NCBI GenBank assembly: GCA_029204225.1
Contig: CM055102.1
Location: forward strand, 25,334,922-25,398,921
DNA: 64,000 nt
Origin: Diphasiastrum complanatum
Taxonomy: Eukaryota; Streptophyta; Lycopodiopsida; Lycopodiales; Lycopodiaceae
Reading direction: 5' to 3'
Shown: piece by piece, positions 36,301 to 46,206 of the stretch
Numbering within the stretch: position 1 is the first letter of the stretch
Layout: each line of letters begins with the position of its first letter
Translations under genes and position numbers: made by a program
Notes under the pieces: generated by a model
Seen by the model: the letters and a program-made list of their open reading frames with translations, nothing else
Databases searched by the model: none
Told to the model about the DNA's origin: nothing

Positions 36301-38460
36301 GACAGGTGAGTAGGTGACCACTAGTAGTGGGCACAACTCACACCCCAGTCTAAGCACGGAACGATATTACAGGTCATTGGCTGAGTCATTGTAGGTGACC
36401 TAGTAAGTAAACACATGCCACAAGTCAACGAGGTGTGTAGATTCGATGTGCAATTGACCATGTCAACCCATGGCGCCTATGAGCAGTGACTAGGCTTAGC
36501 TAGCTAGAGGCTATAGTGGATCAAAGGGCCAGTTAGGCACAACTGAGCATGGGGGGTGCCAGTTCGTCTTAGCTGGTACACCTATGTACTATTTCCAGGC
36601 TTGTTTTGTCCAACCTACTAGTGATCATATGGATCTACTACTTGATTATTCTCAGGTTGTTTCAGATGCAGTAGTTGATCAAGATATCAAGTATCACACA
36701 TTTGAGAGAGATACACATGAGGTCGTCTGTATCACATAATGAGAGAGAGTCACATATACATTTTGCTATTGATGTTGATTCACAACTAAAATACATGTTG
36801 CTGCTTGTAGCCTATGCTCATCATACTCCTGCTCTTGAGTGCCCTGCTACAGATTTTGTAGCCTATGTTTATTGTTACGATACTTTTCTTGGTTCTCTGG
36901 TTACTCCTCTAGCATATCTACTTTACATTTCATGATGGTTCGGTTGTATATTCTCTAGCTTATTTTTCTGAGAGGCTCCTTAGCATTCCCAGTTGCTGCA
37001 TATTACTTGGCTTCCAATGTCCCTTCTTTTGGTGGTATTCTTGGGCTGTTTGGCTAGCTTTGGATATCTCGGTTGTTGGGATCCTGCACATTGACATTTT
37101 CTTATGACTTTCTTGGGCTATTGGAGTGTCTTGAGCGAGTTTCAGCATTGCTTTATTTAGCTGATGTACAGTAGTATCATGTTGTCGATTATATTAGAGA
37201 TATGTTTATAGCATGATTTACAGTTGATGCACTACGCTTTTTGAATTTTTTGTATGTTGCTTTTGGAGTACCTGTTGTGAAAACTTATGTTCTCTCCTTC
37301 AGTATTGCCATATGTTAATGCATATTCCTCGTAAAATTTTGTGAGATAGTTCTTATGATTGGCTATTATCATAGCTATTGCTTGGGGCCAACATTGAGGA
37401 CAATGTTGTTAAAGGGGGGGGAGAATTGTATACTGGGACTAGCCCGTAACTAGTATACCCTTAGGTACTAGGCCATTACCATTAAGGGCATATCCTTATG
37501 AGACCCAAGTACCCGAAGTTGCCCTAATTTCTAGAAGGTTCCACTAAGGGCCTCTAGACAATATATATAGGGCTGTCATTTGCTCATTAGGTAGCTTATG
37601 ATAATGGTTACTTTCTTAGTCCTAATTAGGTGCTGTCCATGGCTTGTAGGGCTATGTTCATGATCATTGTTATGCATCTATGGTATTCGTGGAGGGATTA
37701 GGCTTTGCTGCCTCATATCTGATTGTTATGCTTCATTAATGCTAGAATGTGTGATTTAGTTCATAACTTACAAGATCGGAGATTCTCAAAGCAAGTGGTT
37801 CAGAGTTATGTGCTTGAAGCTTCCTCAAAGGTCAAGTAGCAAATGGTAAATTGATATCATGCAATGGCTCTCTTTTTGGAAAATGCAGTAAAATGAATGG
37901 CCTAAAAGTTTATAATTTGAAGTCTTTTTTGCAAAAAAGCTCACAGGTGCTATTCAGGAGGAACCATATGAATTGTGCAGTCACTCTTAGAGGAGCTCAA
38001 AGGACTTTTCACTACATTGCAGCCTCTTCAAGCTTTCTCAGCCATCTTAACATGCTTTGGTAGCTTTGTTGTTAAAGCTGACAGTACATGGAAGCTTCTA
38101 TTGAAGTCTCAAAGAGAATTAGTTGTTTTTTTTTATTGAGCTTGTGTTCTCTTTTAGCGTTATGTTGTCATGCGTTAAACTTTCACGTTGTATTGTTTAA
38201 TCCCCTGTTTTGGTTAGGTTATGATCTCTTAAGGCTAGAATAGAATCACAAGGCTTGAGCATCTATATTGAAGCCCCTATTCAGGTCAGGTGGGGATCTC
38301 TTAAGAGTATAAATAATGGCATGAGGCTTGAGCCTCATTTGAGATCAGTTGAAGATGCGAATGATTAGCATAACTGGTGTAGGTCATATTAGCATAGAGG
38401 AAGTGTTTTATTGGGGTTTGTCTTTTGGAGAACAAGTAGTATCATGATGTTTCATATATG

Positions 38461-38527
<67 letters not shown>

Positions 38528-39687
38528 GGGTTGTAACTTATCTCTTAGGGCAAGGGAAGGGGATCTCTGTTTTGATGTGTCAGGGTTGGAATGCCTTGCT
38601 GATCCAAGGACTGTAATTACATTCTTCTTAGGCTTTATGGACTTTCTATAGCATTCTAAGTTCTAACTAAGGAAGAATCTGGTGGTTAAATAAAACAGAT
38701 GCAATCGATATTTAGGGTGATGTGGAAGGGAATTTTAAAGGCAAGGGGAGATTACTTCAGTTGGAGTTTTCCCTAACTATAGTCCATGGTTCATATGTCA
38801 AGATCTTCAGGTTTAAGTATTAAGAATGCATTGGAGTAATTAGGGCAATGCTCCCTTTTTCCAGTAATCTATTTCTTATCCCCTCAACAGTCTAAACATT
38901 AGCTCAGGATAGTAAAACAAATTTTGTTTGTGCTGGTTTTTCTAGATTAGGAATTCTAAGAAAACCAACCTATAGTTAAGCCTGTCATCAAACCTCACAA
39001 ACAAAATGACAATGGTATAAAGTGTGGAAGAGGAACTTGAATATTGGCTCGAAGACTTTCGTCTTGTTGATTCTTATATTTGGTGTATTAATTGGTGATT
39101 GCCCAGGCAGTTTCACTCCAAGTTTGTCCAGTTTTGCTGATTAATGTATGACATCTGAATTGCATAAGACCAAGCGTAGTTGCGAACGAATCGTGTTTGG
39201 AAAAGTTTAACAAAGCTGTAATTCAGAGCTGTGTTTTGTCTTCAAGGTGAAGGCCTTTCAACCTGACAATGACTCAGATGATGATGAGTTCACTGACGAT
39301 GAAGAATTTCAAGCTCCCATTGACAATGTTGATCCCTTCATCTATTTTGCTGATGTGATGAAAGGTATACTGCAATGTCTTTGATGTGTTTTTTTAACTC
39401 CTGACTCTGGTAATATGTCATTCTGAAGACAAGGTGCTTGCGTTCTATTCTTCTAGATAGGTACAATTTATTGAACCTGAAATAAAGTTCATTAGTACTC
39501 AAATTTCTCTCTCTAATATGTATGTCCAGCTGTTTCGACATCAGAGCCAGTGGCATTTCAAGCATTAACAAGGTCTCTTGACTTTCAACACCAAGCCATG
39601 GCTCATGGAGTTGCACAACTTGCAGAGGAAAGAAGGAAGGAGCGTGAGAAGGAAATGACCAACAAGCTCACAAATACTCTGGGATAG
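4950..39687 (+). CDS. SAD2: Importin-beta family import receptor (IPO7/SAD2 type), last five exons
   Basis: Five exons join in frame to about 240 codons matching the C-terminal quarter of plant SAD2/IPO7-type karyopherins. They show a HEAT-like helical segment ([17 protein letters not shown]), the signature [28 protein letters not shown], a long Asp/Glu tract, then [11 protein letters not shown] and a basic helical tail ending NKLTNTLG. The family carries cargo into the nucleus with RanGTP; in Arabidopsis SAD2 affects ABA and stress responses. Phases across the four introns are 2, 1, 0 and 1, and all use GT-AG. Intron lengths are 132, 26187, 7531 and 165 bp. No stop or frameshift was found, so the gene looks functional, unlike everything around it. 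The N-terminal three quarters lies left of the window. The symbol follows the Arabidopsis gene. Confidence 0.88.
5222..5370 (+). CDS. SAD2: Importin exon (fourth from last)
   Basis: A 149-bp exon bounded by GTTTTCAG and G|GTAAGG. It encodes [15 protein letters not shown] and [19 protein letters not shown], the most conserved segment seen here. The final G is the first base of an Ala codon finished by CT 26 kb downstream at 31558. Confidence 0.9.
5609..6007. repeat. Tandem duplication, two units of about 195 bp
   Basis: The block beginning CCACTGGGAATCCTGTAGAC at 5609 recurs at 5808 with few differences. Both copies end with GCGCACAAGCTCATAAAACC and GTAAATACACCAA. The right unit abuts the gypsy-1 LTR sequence and could be part of it. 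Confidence 0.85.
6003..6513 (-). repeat. gypsy-1 3' LTR
   Basis: It starts TGTCACATGTAC on the minus strand, directly after a purine-rich tract that follows the pol stop codon. A TATA-like TATAAATA sits at about 6462-6470. The part 6003-6375 is repeated at 19232-19575. The end of the LTR is uncertain and could extend into the 5609-6007 duplication. Confidence 0.6.
6514..6529 (-). other. Polypurine tract of gypsy-1
   Basis: The minus strand reads CTGAGGAGGGAACGGA immediately before the LTR start TGTCAC and overlaps the final pol stop. This is the expected plus-strand primer position. Confidence 0.6.
6526..9300 (-). pseudogene. gypsy-1 pol (protease, RT, RNase H, partial integrase)
   Basis: From right to left on the minus strand: a protease site [12 protein letters not shown] near 9205-9230; an RT with [11 protein letters not shown] and [13 protein letters not shown] (8287-8110) and FVDDIMTC near 7975; RNase H remnants near 7600-7400; then an integrase zinc region with [15 protein letters not shown] (about 7070-7020). 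About 30 bases later the frame is already in the integrase C-terminus ([17 protein letters not shown], 6942-6526). The integrase D,D-35-E core is therefore missing by deletion. Many stops and frameshifts are present. Confidence 0.75.
9780..10165 (-). pseudogene. gypsy-1 gag, C-terminal part
   Basis: The minus frame holds [19 protein letters not shown] near 10080-10030, a retrotransposon gag (capsid) core motif, followed by degenerate sequence with [15 protein letters not shown] near 9800-9760. It ends abruptly at about 10160 where plus-strand gypsy-2 begins. Confidence 0.65.
10170..12916 (+). pseudogene. gypsy-2 pol: protease, RNase H, integrase, chromodomain; RT deleted
   Basis: The protease has [12 protein letters not shown] (about 10261-10296). 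The frame runs to [17 protein letters not shown], the lead-in to RT, and then within a few codons into [12 protein letters not shown], the start of RNase H (about 10910). The whole RT palm is missing. RNase H continues with [19 protein letters not shown]. Integrase shows [23 protein letters not shown] and [13 protein letters not shown] (catalytic Asp and Glu) at 11620-12120. The C-terminus has a chromodomain, [16 protein letters not shown] (12762-12809), a class that targets chromatin in chromoviruses. Stops occur near 11804, 11869, 12393 and 12665, and there are frameshifts. Confidence 0.8.
12894..13317 (+). repeat. gypsy-2 3' LTR (candidate)
   Basis: A purine tract (AGGGGGAAGAG) precedes TGTTAGGGATAG at 12894. 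The segment ends CCTTACA at 13317, a near match to the inverse of the start. The pol frame runs 23 bases into it. No second copy is present, so the end is tentative. Confidence 0.55.
13440..13623 (-). pseudogene. gypsy-1 gag, N-terminal part
   Basis: The minus frame starts [20 protein letters not shown] at 13623 and runs about 48 codons to a stop near 13480; a neighbouring frame continues with [18 protein letters not shown]. It is on the same strand as, and in the correct position for, the start of the gag whose body lies beyond gypsy-2. The assignment rests on position as much as sequence. Confidence 0.5.
14024..14525 (+). repeat. copia-1 5' LTR, 502 bp
   Basis: It begins TGTTGGAATG and ends CTACA immediately before the primer-binding site. 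Inside are a run of short repeats of about 27 bp (AGTTGGATAGTCAATAGTCA type, 14258-14338) and a TATATATA at about 14348 as promoter. The start is confirmed by the matching sequence at 19092. Confidence 0.9.
14526..14540 (+). other. copia-1 primer-binding site (tRNA-iMet)
   Basis: TGGTATCAGAGCC directly follows the LTR. It is the standard plant copia site complementary to the 3' end of initiator methionine tRNA. Confidence 0.92.
15128..18127 (+). pseudogene. copia-1 gag-protease-integrase with RT remnant, three stops in one frame
   Basis: One frame carries [12 protein letters not shown] (gag start, 15128), a UBN2-type gag, then a zinc knuckle whose first Cys position is a TGA at 15911-15913 (the rest, [13 protein letters not shown], follows). 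The protease is at about 16187 with DSDATRHM instead of the usual Asp-Ser-Gly. A gag-pre-integrase HHCC region follows ([19 protein letters not shown]). The integrase has [16 protein letters not shown] and [16 protein letters not shown] at 17243 and a TAA at 17801 interrupt the frame. After [18 protein letters not shown], the start of RT, the sequence jumps to [16 protein letters not shown]. The RT palm is thus deleted and RNase H is missing. Confidence 0.88.
18191..18808 (+). CDS. Open reading frame from duplicated copia linker (205 codons)
   Basis: This uninterrupted frame starts [12 protein letters not shown] and ends CPYGKKYF. From about residue 75 it parallels the integrase-RT linker at 17580-18000. 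Shared blocks include [32 protein letters not shown] and REDVMPKE, against [31 protein letters not shown] and WEDAMQEE. The upstream copy has a stop, but this copy is open. It has no catalytic domain. It may be chance preservation after an internal duplication or an expressed leftover; function is unknown. Confidence 0.6.
   Translation: MEPFCTNRGGSQHVSISTFVQSVKSEHLFGENFSLLEFSSMSSHASSRDNFDDAIVDASLDSLLNFYDEDVGQQVQLSSFGHLQPILHHEQSIMLQEQPAEDYGQHGPCWEHFGQQSVEQPIIVPCWLLETLQDNKEISYYERKARASLKSVPLADFFGSTLTLHHDVGTSPILCEQVIDGKVREDVMPKEVGTLFYCPYGKKYF
19084..19091 (+). other. copia-1 polypurine tract
   Basis: AAGGAGGG lies immediately before the 3' LTR start TGTTGGAATG, the expected second-strand primer. 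Confidence 0.85.
19092..19229 (+). repeat. copia-1 3' LTR, truncated
   Basis: It matches the first 138 bp of the 5' LTR and stops at AAATTAACTTAG. Gypsy-1 LTR-like sequence begins within two bases, so a deletion removed the remaining 360 bp and any target duplication. Confidence 0.88.
19232..19575 (-). repeat. gypsy-1 5' LTR remnant
   Basis: It aligns in the same orientation with 6003-6375 (shared blocks: GCAAGTCTCCTCCC, CTCAAGCACCCCTTAACC, GCAAGCAAGTAGGAGGACCG). It lacks about 40 bp present in the other copy and the first 140 bp of the LTR. It is best read as the damaged 5' LTR of gypsy-1, but could be an independent solo fragment. Confidence 0.6.
19576..20640. other. Intron sequence without recognised features
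   Basis: AT-rich, with no ORF of note on either strand and no clear repeat boundary. It lies between the gypsy-1 LTR remnant and the 5' end of hAT-1. Confidence 0.4.
20676..20749. repeat. Palindrome cluster at hAT-1 5' end
   Basis: A perfect 13-bp inverted repeat (CCACGGTTCCCAG at 20676-20688, reverse complement at 20700-20712) is followed by a 9-bp one (AACCGTACC / GGTACGGTT, about 20718-20742). Dense inverted words near a hAT terminus resemble transposase binding sites. A (TTAA)n-like run follows at 20752. Confidence 0.7.
21361..24786 (+). pseudogene. hAT-1 transposase (BED finger, DUF659, hAT dimerisation), degenerate
   Basis: A first segment (21361-21595) starts [14 protein letters not shown] and has a WTCRFC zinc-finger-like motif. 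The DUF659 region begins about 22480 with YELNLPFAI, then [18 protein letters not shown] 7-T run at 22797-22803 carries a one-base shift, after which [22 protein letters not shown] and [10 protein letters not shown] follow to [10 protein letters not shown]. Introns are visible at about 23472-23590 and 23932-24027. Later exons have [20 protein letters not shown], a TAG at 23784, [22 protein letters not shown] and SSSVCERNW (dimerisation). The last frame ends in a long Asp/Glu-rich tail at 24786. The gene is clearly a transposase but is broken. Confidence 0.8.
24787..25260 (+). pseudogene. hAT-1 C-terminal Pro/Thr-rich extension
   Basis: One plus frame continues as a Pro/Thr/His-rich low-complexity tail ([15 protein letters not shown] then [17 protein letters not shown]) up to about 25250. 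Frameshifts and a 10-C run at 25021 break it. It probably belongs to the same transposase. Confidence 0.4.
25285..25352. repeat. Palindrome cluster at hAT-2 5' end
   Basis: Three copies of TTCAAACGyGTTTGAA lie within 68 bp. The third extends to a perfect 28-bp palindrome with no loop at 25325-25352, centred on ACGCGT. Confidence 0.9.
25897..26709 (+). pseudogene. hAT-2 transposase N-terminus (BED finger, start of DUF659)
   Basis: The frame starts [19 protein letters not shown] and has a BED zinc finger with CHYCEHHY and then [17 protein letters not shown] at 26302-26304 interrupts it. The same frame continues with [50 protein letters not shown] and GEHNVVQVV and then ends. The DDE-like second half and dimerisation region are missing. 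The BED finger binds transposon ends in this family. Only one stop in about 270 codons makes it the best-preserved hAT coding piece here. Confidence 0.8.
26710..27180. repeat. Degenerate telomere-like TTTAGGG words
   Basis: Between 26917 and 27050 the motif GGGTTTAGGG or close forms (GGTTAGGG, GAGTTTAGGG) occurs at least six times among spacers such as TGTGGGGTTGATGCC. It is too degenerate to be a recent telomere insertion. The rest of the stretch holds nothing recognised. Confidence 0.45.
27186..27244. repeat. (CT)n microsatellite, about 59 bp
   Basis: An uninterrupted CT run, followed by a triplicated short block at 27245-27380 (CAGAGCAAaCCATTTCTAAC, three diverged copies of about 50 bp). 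Confidence 0.95.
27541..29819 (-). pseudogene. hAT-3 transposase, intron-containing and degenerate
   Basis: On the minus strand a low-complexity Ala/Thr/Pro/Ser N-terminus (29792-29457) runs, past a stop at 29454, into [20 protein letters not shown]. About 45 codons that would carry the SDGWSD motif are deleted here. Then come [19 protein letters not shown] (29310-29250) and a probable intron. [96 protein letters not shown] and [17 protein letters not shown] (hAT dimerisation) follow in order down to 27541. Stops and frameshifts interrupt most exons, though exon-intron breaks parallel hAT-1. Confidence 0.75.
30001..30361. repeat. Compound (CT)n/(CA)n microsatellite block
   Basis: (CT)n at 30003-30047 runs into (CA)n to about 30071. 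Further CA runs lie at 30168-30260, and (CT)n at 30299-30360. Between them are CCCTAAACCC words (30073-30128). Confidence 0.95.
30444..30567. repeat. GC-rich palindrome cluster at hAT-3 5' end
   Basis: A perfect 14-bp inverted repeat (GCGTCCGCGTCCGG at 30517-30530; reverse complement 30534-30547; loop GCG), plus further CCCGGACGCTGGACGC copies near 30450. The base composition stands out from the AT-rich surroundings. Confidence 0.8.
30590..31557 (+). other. Importin intron end, nothing recognised
   Basis: AT-rich sequence with no repeat or ORF that I can assign. It ends in the acceptor TGTTCTCAG before the acidic importin exon. Confidence 0.5.
31558..31715 (+). CDS. SAD2: Importin exon (third from last), acidic tract
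   Basis: A 158-bp exon after acceptor TGTTCTCAG and before donor CAG|GTATCC. After the split Ala it encodes [15 protein letters not shown] and more acidic residues with Trp ([10 protein letters not shown]), then HKLEKLASQ. This is the acidic linker typical of IPO7/SAD2. It is an island between hAT-3 and the MITE. Confidence 0.88.
31716..32094 (+). other. Importin intron start, nothing recognised
   Basis: Begins with the donor GTATCC and is AT rich; no repeat was identified before the MITE. Confidence 0.4.
32095..32516. mobile_element. hAT-like MITE, 422 bp
   Basis: The ends are perfect 10-bp inverted repeats (CAAGGTTACA at 32095-32104; TGTAACCTTG at 32507-32516). Both ends are packed with GGTTCGAA/TTCGAACC words (for example GGTTCGAACC at 32142-32151; three tandem TTCGAATC forms at 32455-32500), and the middle is AT-rich with no ORF. 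Flanks CACTTGT and CACCTGT are similar but not exact 7-bp matches, so the target duplication is unproven. Confidence 0.7.
32520..34490 (-). pseudogene. LINE copy 3: ORF1, endonuclease and linker, degenerate
   Basis: On the minus strand, ORF1 appears as [20 protein letters not shown] and [20 protein letters not shown] (34400-34140). Next are IGVGNC and FMETHESQ with [13 protein letters not shown] (endonuclease, 33700-33400). The downstream linker has [26 protein letters not shown] and [11 protein letters not shown] (33000-32680). The order matches LINE copy 1 plus the part of ORF2 between endonuclease and RT. RT is missing; the element stops within about 5 bp of the MITE end. Stops and shifts are common. 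Confidence 0.78.
34496..34870 (+). pseudogene. LINE copy 4: endonuclease fragment, plus strand
   Basis: The frame begins [19 protein letters not shown] and holds [25 protein letters not shown] and [11 protein letters not shown] (34826-34858), which includes the catalytic GDFN motif of the same LINE family. It lies head to head with LINE copy 3. It is only about 375 bp, with at least one frameshift. Confidence 0.75.
34872..35390 (+). repeat. hAT-2-like 5' terminal fragment
   Basis: It starts with TTTCAAACTAGTTTCAAACG and GTTTGAAACGCGTTTGAAAC (34901-34916 core), like the hAT-2 end, and continues with a related leader (GGGCCAGCC; AGAGTTTTGAAGCTTGGCTTAGG near 35140). More GTTTCAAA/GTTTGA words occur at 35315-35375. 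No transposase follows. Confidence 0.6.
35390..36040 (+). pseudogene. gypsy-3 integrase fragment
   Basis: The plus strand shows [18 protein letters not shown], then [17 protein letters not shown] (the HHCC zinc finger), HSLEIPHGR and a degenerate core. [19 protein letters not shown] (35938-35994), the integrase C-terminus of Ty3/gypsy elements, follows. Frameshifts break it into at least three frames. There is no RT on its 5' side. Confidence 0.75.
36041..37410 (+). other. gypsy-3 3' internal region, not recognised
   Basis: It lies between the integrase fragment and the polypurine tract. One 86-codon plus ORF (36675-36935) resembles nothing I know. The right end reads like the tail of a gypsy polyprotein ([12 protein letters not shown]). 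Confidence 0.4.
37411..37700 (+). repeat. gypsy-3 polypurine tract and start of 3' LTR
   Basis: AAAGGGGGGGGAGAA (37411-37425) is followed by TGTATACTGGGACTAG at 37427, a typical LTR start. TATATATA at about 37561 could be its promoter. No matching 5' LTR is present and the right limit is a guess. Confidence 0.5.
37701..38462 (+). other. Importin intron, nothing recognised
   Basis: Mixed-composition sequence without an assignable ORF or repeat boundary. Confidence 0.35.
38463..38523. repeat. (CT)n microsatellite, about 60 bp
   Basis: A pure CT run in the second large importin intron. Confidence 0.95.
38524..39246 (+). other. Importin intron end, nothing recognised
   Basis: No transposon signature was seen. 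It ends in the pyrimidine-rich acceptor TTTTGTCTTCAAG. Confidence 0.45.
39247..39364 (+). CDS. SAD2: Importin exon (second from last)
   Basis: A 118-bp exon following CTTCAAG, starting at a codon boundary with [15 protein letters not shown]. It includes [19 protein letters not shown] and ends with one base of a split Ala codon before GTATAC. Confidence 0.9.
39530..39687 (+). CDS. SAD2: Importin terminal exon with stop codon
   Basis: This follows a 165-bp intron ending ATGTCCAG. It encodes [33 protein letters not shown] and ends KLTNTLG, with TAG at 39685-39687. The charged C-terminal helix and end position agree with plant SAD2 proteins. Confidence 0.9.
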
Positions 39688-40000
39688 TTATAAACCTTGT
39701 TTGGATGCGCTTTTTTGCAACCACTTGGCTATTTCAAATCTTGATGCTTTTTGCTTTGTTCTCGAATGTCTTGACATAGAGAACGTGTTGATTTGTTGCA
39801 CAATTTTCTTATACGAGTCCAGAGGTCTATTTTGTGTAGGAAATTTTCCCTCTGTGCTTGAGGCATTAGATTTAAATCATTGTGAGTTGCTTTTTGATCT
39901 TCTGTCTCTTTTTCTTTCTTTGCATTAGCTTATCTGCAAACTAGTTTTGCAGTCAAGAAATTGAATAAATGCTGCCTAATTGTCGCAGCATTCGTTATTC
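39688..40000 (+). other. SAD2: Importin 3' UTR (probable)
   Basis: T-rich sequence after the stop codon, with an AATAAA at 39964-39969 as a likely polyadenylation signal. A second AATAAA-like site follows at about 40085. The exact cleavage site cannot be read. Confidence 0.5.
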
Positions 40001-42205
<2,205 letters not shown>

Positions 42206-42647
42206 CAGAACTTAGCAATTGTTTTGAATCTGTAAGTAGGATCACGCACTTATCAACGCAATTGTATTGTGATATGATCGTTGTTACTACAACTTCATTA
42301 TACAGATTCGCTATTATTCTATATTCCTTTGCATTCTTGTTGAATGACAACTCTCACTCCTCTTACACAAACACTGTTATCAGAGAATTGTATGGCTGTC
42401 TCCGATGTCTAAATTGATTCTACATTCTCTTCATACCAGGTTATCAGTATTAGAGGATTGCATGGCTGTCTCAAATGGCTAATTGTTTTCACAATCTCTC
42501 TTTCACGGCAGTCTAAGACTCCTACACTGATAATCTGATTCAACAAAAGGAACAGCTCATAAAATCCATTCTCTAAGTAATCCACGATTCTACTTTCAAG
42601 AATTGTTTGTTTTCTTCAATTGACATCAATCCAAACGTCAACTGAAG

Positions 42648-42660
42648 TGGTATTAGAGCT
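42648..42660 (+). other. Possible copia primer-binding site
   Basis: TGGTATTAGAGCT differs by one base from the usual iMet site. No LTR end in CA precedes it and no gag follows, so it may be a relic or coincidence. Confidence 0.3.
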
Positions 42661-43539
42661 GATAATTCACATCCATCTGATCTCACAGCTAGCAGCTCAA
42701 GGAACTCCCCCTTAGCTGTCTACGCAGGCGGTGATGCTCCTCCACCCCCAACCCCCTCTTGCACTCCTTCTGATTTGTTTTCTTAAATATTTATGTCAAG
42801 TTGCAAGGGCAATGGGACATTTTGCAATTGTTTTTTTTTTTTTTTTCATTTCAGCATTGCAAAAGGGATTATTGCACTCCATGTTTCTAATTTTTTTGGT
42901 TGTTTGGGCTCTACCATTCTTATAGAGTCCAAAATAGTCGACAACCATTTGGGAATAGGGTCTCCTTGATGTATAGAAACTCAATATATAACCATGTAAT
43001 GATTGAGTCAATGACCATCAAATGGGATACGTTAAAAAATGACTAGAACTCCAAGCAAATCAAAATTGTCTGATTTTTTTTGTTTTTGTGATTAACTGAA
43101 GAGTGTGCTTTACTGTAATACTACTTGAAAATATGAATTTGATTACAAAACATGTGTGTGAGATAATATAAATGATTTTAGTACTCATCCTGAGCATTGA
43201 ATGCATTTTGTAAAGCATTATCAATGCATGACTACTTGCACTACGAGAAAATATCGATTGAACATTAATTTCATGATGTGACATTATATTGTTGAAGTAT
43301 TCTTCCATAATCCTATACTTAATCTATATCCATTCATTTATCCAACTCTACAGTTTTATTTGTGTTTCTACACAGTTTGCAAAAGTACATGGGAATCGCT
43401 TAACATGTGGCTTCAACGACGACGAACTATCGAAGGTGTCGAAGGCTAGTTCCATCGGTTATAAATATAACAACTTTGGTTAGCAAGTGAATTTCCAAGA
43501 AGTCCTCACTGGATGGATGACAACTCATTGTCGCTAAGC

Positions 43540-44332
43540 TCCAACTGTGACCTATGACCTAATCAGTTGTCCTAAGAGATGCCCTTTCTTGCCACAGAAA
43601 AAGCATTTGAACTTTCATTTGTCCTTCTTGCCCTTTGAGCTTGATGCTTCATCCTCTTCTTTGGCCTCCTTTGGATGTTTCTTCTTAGCTCCATTGGTCT
43701 TCTTTTTGCTCTTGAATGAGAATTTGGCTTTCTCATCTCCATCCTTGAAAGATAATGAACTCATTCTTGATTTGGTGTGGAGCATCCTACACTCTTAGCC
43801 ACTAATACACTATGAAATTTTTCTTAGATGGTAAAACTTTCGACCAAGTTTGATAAATCATCTCCTAGACCATTAAGGACTATTTGTACCAACTCACTAT
43901 CTCTTAATCTTCTCACCAATAGCGGCTAAGTCTTTGTTGAGAGATTTAATTCTTAGCACAGATCTTGTGCACTTTCCACACTTCCTCTCATGCCTTGCAA
44001 GATTTGATTTCTAATCATTAGCACTCTTGAAGTGTTGTTTGATTCATAGATTGTTTTCAAAGAATCCCAAGCCTTTTAGCACTAGTACAAGAAGATACTT
44101 CTCTCAAAATATCATTACTAGCATTCATCTTTATACAATGAAGTGCTAGTCTAGATTTTTTCTTGTATCTAATTAACTCTTGTGCACCAAGAGGTTCTTC
44201 TTCTTCTTCAATCAAGAATTTACATAGATCTTGGAGCACCATTAGTGACTCCATCCTAACCTTCCAAATGGAATAATTTGTAGAGTTCAATCTTGCACTA
44301 GCTTCTAGAAGGAAAGCACCAATTGATCCCAT
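43540..44332 (-). pseudogene. copia-2 gag
   Basis: It starts MGSIGAFLLEASARLNSTNY, then SIWKVRMESLMVLQDLCKFL and ALHCIKMNASNDILREVSS, the DUF4219/UBN2-type gag order of plant copia elements. A zinc knuckle remnant, CFFCGKKGH, lies near 43605-43580 with its last Cys lost. Frameshifts occur after about residue 95. Confidence 0.72.
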
Positions 44333-44941
44333 CTTACTAGTGAATTCTACAAACAAGAAATTTGATTGATTCTAGAAACTCACAAAGGTCTCTCTTGTAG
44401 TGATTCACTCAAATTAGATTTCTAACCCACCAAATGGACTTATAATCTCGGTTCTAGCACTCTTTCACAAAGATGAAATGAATATTAGATGAGTTGCAAT
44501 CAACCTACAATCAAATCAAGCCAATTTTGGCTATTTTTGGACAAAATAATGACTAAATATCCCTCACACTTCTTGATGAACTTTCAAGACCTGCAAAACA
44601 CTTCTAGAGGACTTTTTTTCAGCCTAGATTAATTAAATCTCATGACACTTAGTCAAATCTAATCAATGGCACTCAATCTTGGTAGCTTTTCCTAGTGTTA
44701 GCACCAAAAATCTCATGAAGAACACATAGAATGCATTTATTTAGATCTAATGAATATTGTGCACTAAATGCAGGTTCAGAGGTGCCCACACATGTGGAAA
44801 GTATGGATTTTGATCCCTACCAATTTTGGAATCAAATCCCCTCACCAAAGGTGAGATTCAACTCGCCATCTCATTACTTGTTTTTAGCACCAAAACTTGC
44901 TAAAAATGGATTTGCTTTTGATCATGGTTATGCTCTTGTAG

Positions 44942-44956
44942 TTGGATCTGATACCA
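44942..44956 (-). other. copia-2 primer-binding site
   Basis: The minus strand reads TGGTATCAGATCCAA right after the LTR end, close to the plant iMet tRNA site (TGGTATCAGAGCC). Confidence 0.75.
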
Positions 44957-46206
<1,250 letters not shown>

